A stretch of 7,879 nt of DNA from an uncultured Ruminococcus sp. (GTDB lineage Bacteria > Bacillota > Clostridia > Oscillospirales > Ruminococcaceae). The stretch lies in the NCBI GenBank assembly GCA_946183385.1, contig CAMHBN010000081.1, positions 1-7,879 on the forward strand, in the 5' to 3' direction. The notes below the pieces were generated by a model that saw only the letters and a list, made by a program, of their open reading frames with translations, made no database searches and was not told the DNA's origin. Shown one piece after another: positions 5,845-7,879 of this stretch. Position 1 is the first letter of the stretch. Every line of letters starts with the position of its first letter. Made by a program: the position numbers and the translations under genes.

Positions 5845-5866
5845 GCCGAGGGCGGCGTCCCCTACA
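5845..5866 (-). repeat. Degenerate palindromic unit next to terminase stop
   Basis: GAGGGCGGCGTCCCC followed by CTACA looks like a decayed member of the same family, with TGTAGGGG first on the minus strand but a poorly paired core. It ends four bases short of the terminase large subunit stop codon at 5871-5873. Confidence 0.5.
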
Positions 5867-5870
5867 GCCG

Positions 5871-7121
5871 CTACTCTCTTGCTACGGACATGGCGAAGAA
5901 AAAGTCCCCCGCCGCCTCCTTCATGGCGTATGCCACAAAGTATCGCATATCGTCCATAGCGTGGTCGTTCTCCTTGACGGGTACGTCCGAGCCCGCGCTG
6001 TCCCTCCAGCGGTAAAGCCCGAACTCGCGTATGATGTCCGTGCACGACTCGTGTATCATCAGCCTGCCGTCCCTGAGTGCTGCGCCTGTCCGTCTTATCC
6101 CCGTGACTACGTCGTTGTCCGCCTTTGCCGCTCTGAACCTGTTGTGTCTGCGGATACACTCGATAAAGCTTGCGGCTGACGGGTCAACGATAACGCGCTC
6201 TATCGAGCGCTCGCCTGCCAGTTCCTCGAGAGCAGCGTAGTGCTCCTCGTCTGTGCGCGAGACTCCCTCTTTCTTCGAGGAGTAGTAATACTCCTTCACG
6301 CGGTACCATACGCCCTTGTGAAGTCCCCACAGACCAAATGACGAGGGATTGACAGTTCCGTAATCGCAGGAGATGACGTAGCGCTCGCACTCAGGCTCGG
6401 CGCCGCTGTACACGTGTACGTGCGGGTCGAACATCGGGTAGACCGTGCCCTCCGAGGCTGTCCATTTCCCCTGCACGAAGCGTTCGTAGAATGCGCCCGA
6501 GTAGAGCTTCTTGTAGCGCTCCTTCACCGCGCGGGTCAGCGAGGGGTTGTCGTCCATCGTGAAGTGGAGATACAGCGCGTTCTTTTCCTCCGCCTTCTGT
6601 ATCCATTCCCGGTAGAACCAGTGGGACGGGTCGTCGGGATTGCAGTTGAACCACATCCGCGAGCCCTGCACCGAGCACCTCGCAAGTGCCTGCTCGACGA
6701 ATGAGCGCGGCATGAGCGCCACCTCGTCAAGGAATACGCCCGAGAGCGTTATGCCCTGTATCAGCGCGGCGGAGCTCTCGTCCCTGCCGCCGAACAGGTA
6801 GAATCGGTTCGTTACGCCGGAGAAGGTGATGTCGATGAAGCTGTGGCTTATGCGCTCCTCGCAGGTGAAGCACATTCCCCGCAGCAGCGATATCAGCGGG
6901 GTGGTGACGTTCCTGCGCAGGGAGGTGACGGTCTTGCCGCACATTGCAAATGTGCCGCCGTTAAAGCTCGTCAGCGCCCAGAATACGAAGCCGAGCGACA
7001 TCGAGAGCGTCTTGCCGCTTCTTACTGCTCCGTCGCAGATTATGGCGTCTCTGCCGCGGTGTTCGGGCATATCCCACCATTTGAGGACGGTCTGCTGCTT
7101 CTCTGAAAGCTTAACCACCAT
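5871..7121 (-). CDS. terL: Phage terminase large subunit (PBSX-type ATPase/nuclease)
   Basis: The product has 416 residues. The N-terminal ATPase carries Walker A G-A-V-R-S-G-K-T at 31-38, Walker B V-F-L-D-E at 129-133 and a coupling-type F-N-C-N-P-D-D-P segment at 158-165. The C-terminal RNase H-like nuclease has its acidic residues at C-D-Y-G-T (D253), V-D-P-S-A (D313) and D-H-A-M-D-D (386-391). All key residues are present, so it appears functional. It is the motor that translocates and cuts DNA at the portal. Length is normal. The ATG at 7119-7121 has AGGAGG 9 nt upstream; an in-frame ATG at 7130 would adjoin that ribosome site with no spacing, so the inner start is chosen. It overlaps the small subunit gene by 11 nt. 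Confidence 0.93.
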   Translation of the reverse strand: MVVKLSEKQQTVLKWWDMPEHRGRDAIICDGAVRSGKTLSMSLGFVFWALTSFNGGTFAMCGKTVTSLRRNVTTPLISLLRGMCFTCEERISHSFIDITFSGVTNRFYLFGGRDESSAALIQGITLSGVFLDEVALMPRSFVEQALARCSVQGSRMWFNCNPDDPSHWFYREWIQKAEEKNALYLHFTMDDNPSLTRAVKERYKKLYSGAFYERFVQGKWTASEGTVYPMFDPHVHVYSGAEPECERYVISCDYGTVNPSSFGLWGLHKGVWYRVKEYYYSSKKEGVSRTDEEHYAALEELAGERSIERVIVDPSAASFIECIRRHNRFRAAKADNDVVTGIRRTGAALRDGRLMIHESCTDIIREFGLYRWRDSAGSDVPVKENDHAMDDMRYFVAYAMKEAAGDFFFAMSVARE

Positions 7122-7602
7122 TGCTGTCATCCTCCTCTCCGTGCGAGGTCAGCGCTTTTATCAGCGCCTCAGCCGTGCCGCTGTCCGAAAGCGCCCGCTC
7201 CAGCTCGCAGAGCTTTTCAAGTGCCTTGATACGGTCGAACACCTTGACCTCGACTCCGCCGCCGCGCACCCGCTTTATCTCGGATACGTTGTACAGGTCG
7301 AGGGTGTCGAGGACGTCCTGCGGCGGGAGCTCGTCCGAAAATGCGAGCCTTACCGCGTCGTTGCACGAGCCGAAAGCAAGGCGGCGGAGTCCCGCGAGCA
7401 CAGAGCCGCTGTCGCCGAGGAGCTCCCTCAGCTCTGCGATGTGCCTGCGGCAGACGGGGCTTTTCAGGCATTCCAGCGCCGCTCCGAGAGCCTCGCCGCG
7501 GTCAAATCCCGCCTGCAATGCCGCGCTCTCGGGGTCGCCGAGCACTGCGTACATATAGTAGAATCGCCGCTTTTTTGTTTTGAGTTCATCCTTCTCTGAC
7601 AT
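7111..7602 (-). CDS. terS: Phage terminase small subunit
   Basis: The product has 163 residues. After a lysine-rich start, Y-Y-M-Y-A-V-L-G-D-P-E-S-A-A-L-Q-A-G-F forms a helix-turn-helix of the kind used for pac or cos recognition. Helices follow with C-R-R-H-I-A-E-L-R-E-L-L, and near the C-terminus V-K-V-F-D-R-I-K-A-L-E-K-L-C-E-L is typical of the terminase_2-type family. Size, helix-turn-helix and direct overlap with the large subunit gene make the call secure. AAGGAG lies 5 nt before the ATG at 7600-7602; a TTG 42 nt further upstream in frame lacks such a site. This is the first gene of the operon in the window. Confidence 0.82.
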   Translation of the reverse strand: MSEKDELKTKKRRFYYMYAVLGDPESAALQAGFDRGEALGAALECLKSPVCRRHIAELRELLGDSGSVLAGLRRLAFGSCNDAVRLAFSDELPPQDVLDTLDLYNVSEIKRVRGGGVEVKVFDRIKALEKLCELERALSDSGTAEALIKALTSHGEEDDSNGG

Positions 7603-7616
7603 AACTGCTCCTTTCA

Positions 7617-7652
7617 GAGAGGCTTTGCTGTCCGTTCCGAACAACGCCTCTC
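7617..7652 (-). promoter_or_regulatory. Leader inverted repeat next to the terminase ribosome site
   Basis: GAGAGGC (7617-7623) and GCCTCTC (7646-7652) are perfect 7-bp arms around a 22-nt loop. On the minus-strand transcript the stem would end 3 nt before the AAGGAG ribosome site of the small terminase gene (7608-7613). It could influence initiation, but a stem of this size can arise by chance. Confidence 0.3.
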
Positions 7653-7721
7653 ATAAGGGGTGCGGAAAAGGCATTTTTGCAACGGAAAACCGTTGATTAT
7701 TGAAAAAATAATTTTCAACTT

Positions 7722-7761
7722 TGTAGGATTGCACAAATTTGACCGGTGAATTTGTGCGAAT
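7722..7761. promoter_or_regulatory. Long A/T-rich dyad upstream of the packaging genes
   Basis: GCACAAATT (7731-7739) and AATTTGTGC (7749-7757) are perfect 9-bp arms around a 9-nt centre that itself contains ACCGGT. Pairing can continue outward with one bulged base. It is preceded by TGTAGG, as are the other palindromic units, so it could be a divergent repeat copy. Its symmetry and place in front of the operon also fit an operator for a dimeric regulator. Confidence 0.4.
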
Positions 7762-7774
7762 ATGACAAAGAATC

Positions 7775-7799
7775 TGTAGGGGCGCATTCCGTGCGCCCC
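7775..7799 (+). repeat. Single palindromic repeat unit upstream of terminase
   Basis: TGTAGG followed by GGGCGCA and TGCGCCC type arms: 8-bp perfect stems GGGGCGCA (7779-7786) and TGCGCCCC (7792-7799) around TTCCG. It belongs to the family found at 3306-3563 and 5715-5866, here as a lone unit with TGTAGG first on the plus strand. Confidence 0.7.
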
Positions 7800-7879
7800 C
7801 TTCCTCTCCTACCCACATTTGCCGACTTTTGACTCTTCTTCGCCGTCCTTCGACGGCTGACATAGGAAGTAAAACGGCA

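Larger units (their letters stand above)
7645..7879. other. Gene-free leader region upstream of terminase
   Basis: I see no credible gene in these 235 bases; the open frame at 7651-7863 has no ribosome site and a composition unlike the genes. The stretch is locally A/T-rich (7695-7740), as expected near a promoter for the minus-strand operon, but I cannot place -35/-10 boxes with confidence. It holds several small dyads: AACGG-AAAA-CCGTT at 7681-7694, TTGAAAA...TTTTCAA at 7700-7718, and GCCGTC-CTTC-GACGGC at 7842-7857. Confidence 0.5.

Noticed and set aside
5706..6179. Plus-strand open frame starting in repeat cluster 2
   Set aside because: It translates repeat units and then the antisense of terL; no ribosome site or domain.
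6826..7599. Plus-strand open frame (257 codons) spanning the start of terL and all of terS
   Set aside because: It lies opposite two genes with diagnostic motifs; no ribosome site, and the translation lacks recognisable domains.
7842..7857. GCCGTC-CTTC-GACGGC hairpin as a transcription terminator
   Set aside because: Six-base stem without a T tract on either strand; only noted as a dyad in the leader region.
7651..7863. Minus-strand open frame of 70 codons upstream of terS
   Set aside because: It runs through dyads and a repeat unit, has no ribosome site and its composition is unlike the neighbouring genes.

Overview
The window is a phage-type DNA-packaging, head and head-tail module. All nine of its genes lie on the minus strand, so transcription runs from high to low coordinates. 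High GC, near-perfect AAGGAGG/GGAGG ribosome sites 5-9 nt before most starts, and short ATGA-type gene overlaps suggest a Gram-positive host, probably a gut clostridial (Oscillospiraceae/Ruminococcus-like) bacterium. That host assignment is inference.

In transcriptional order: a gene-free leader with several dyads (7603-7879); terminase small subunit (7111-7602); terminase large subunit (5871-7121); a repeat cluster (5715-5866); portal (4543-5676); HK97-type major capsid protein (3565-4524); a second, related repeat cluster (3306-3563); a putative prohead protease with a Cys-rich insert (2446-3270); a head-tail connector-like protein (2067-2435); a tail-terminator/completion-like protein (1658-2065); a small beta-rich tail or baseplate protein (1279-1665); a tail/baseplate hub-like protein (362-1282). 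After a strong hairpin comes a small FeoA-domain protein (53-295), another hairpin, and a 24-nt poly-C run at the window edge.

The terminase pair would cut and pump DNA through the portal into a capsid built of the 3565-4524 protein. The protease candidate would mature the head, and the small downstream genes would close the neck and begin a tail. No recognisable tape measure, sheath, lysis, integrase, repressor or replication gene is present. The hub-like gene is followed directly by a FeoA-type gene that is normally a bacterial housekeeping gene. The cluster is therefore either a cropped prophage with its other modules outside the window, a decayed prophage, or a reduced phage-derived particle locus. 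The sequence here cannot decide among these.

The most distinctive non-coding structure is a family of TGTAGGG-plus-palindrome repeats. They form 68-69-bp composite elements with inverted ends. Two related clusters in the same orientation bracket exactly the portal plus capsid genes. Each cluster starts within a few bases of a stop codon.
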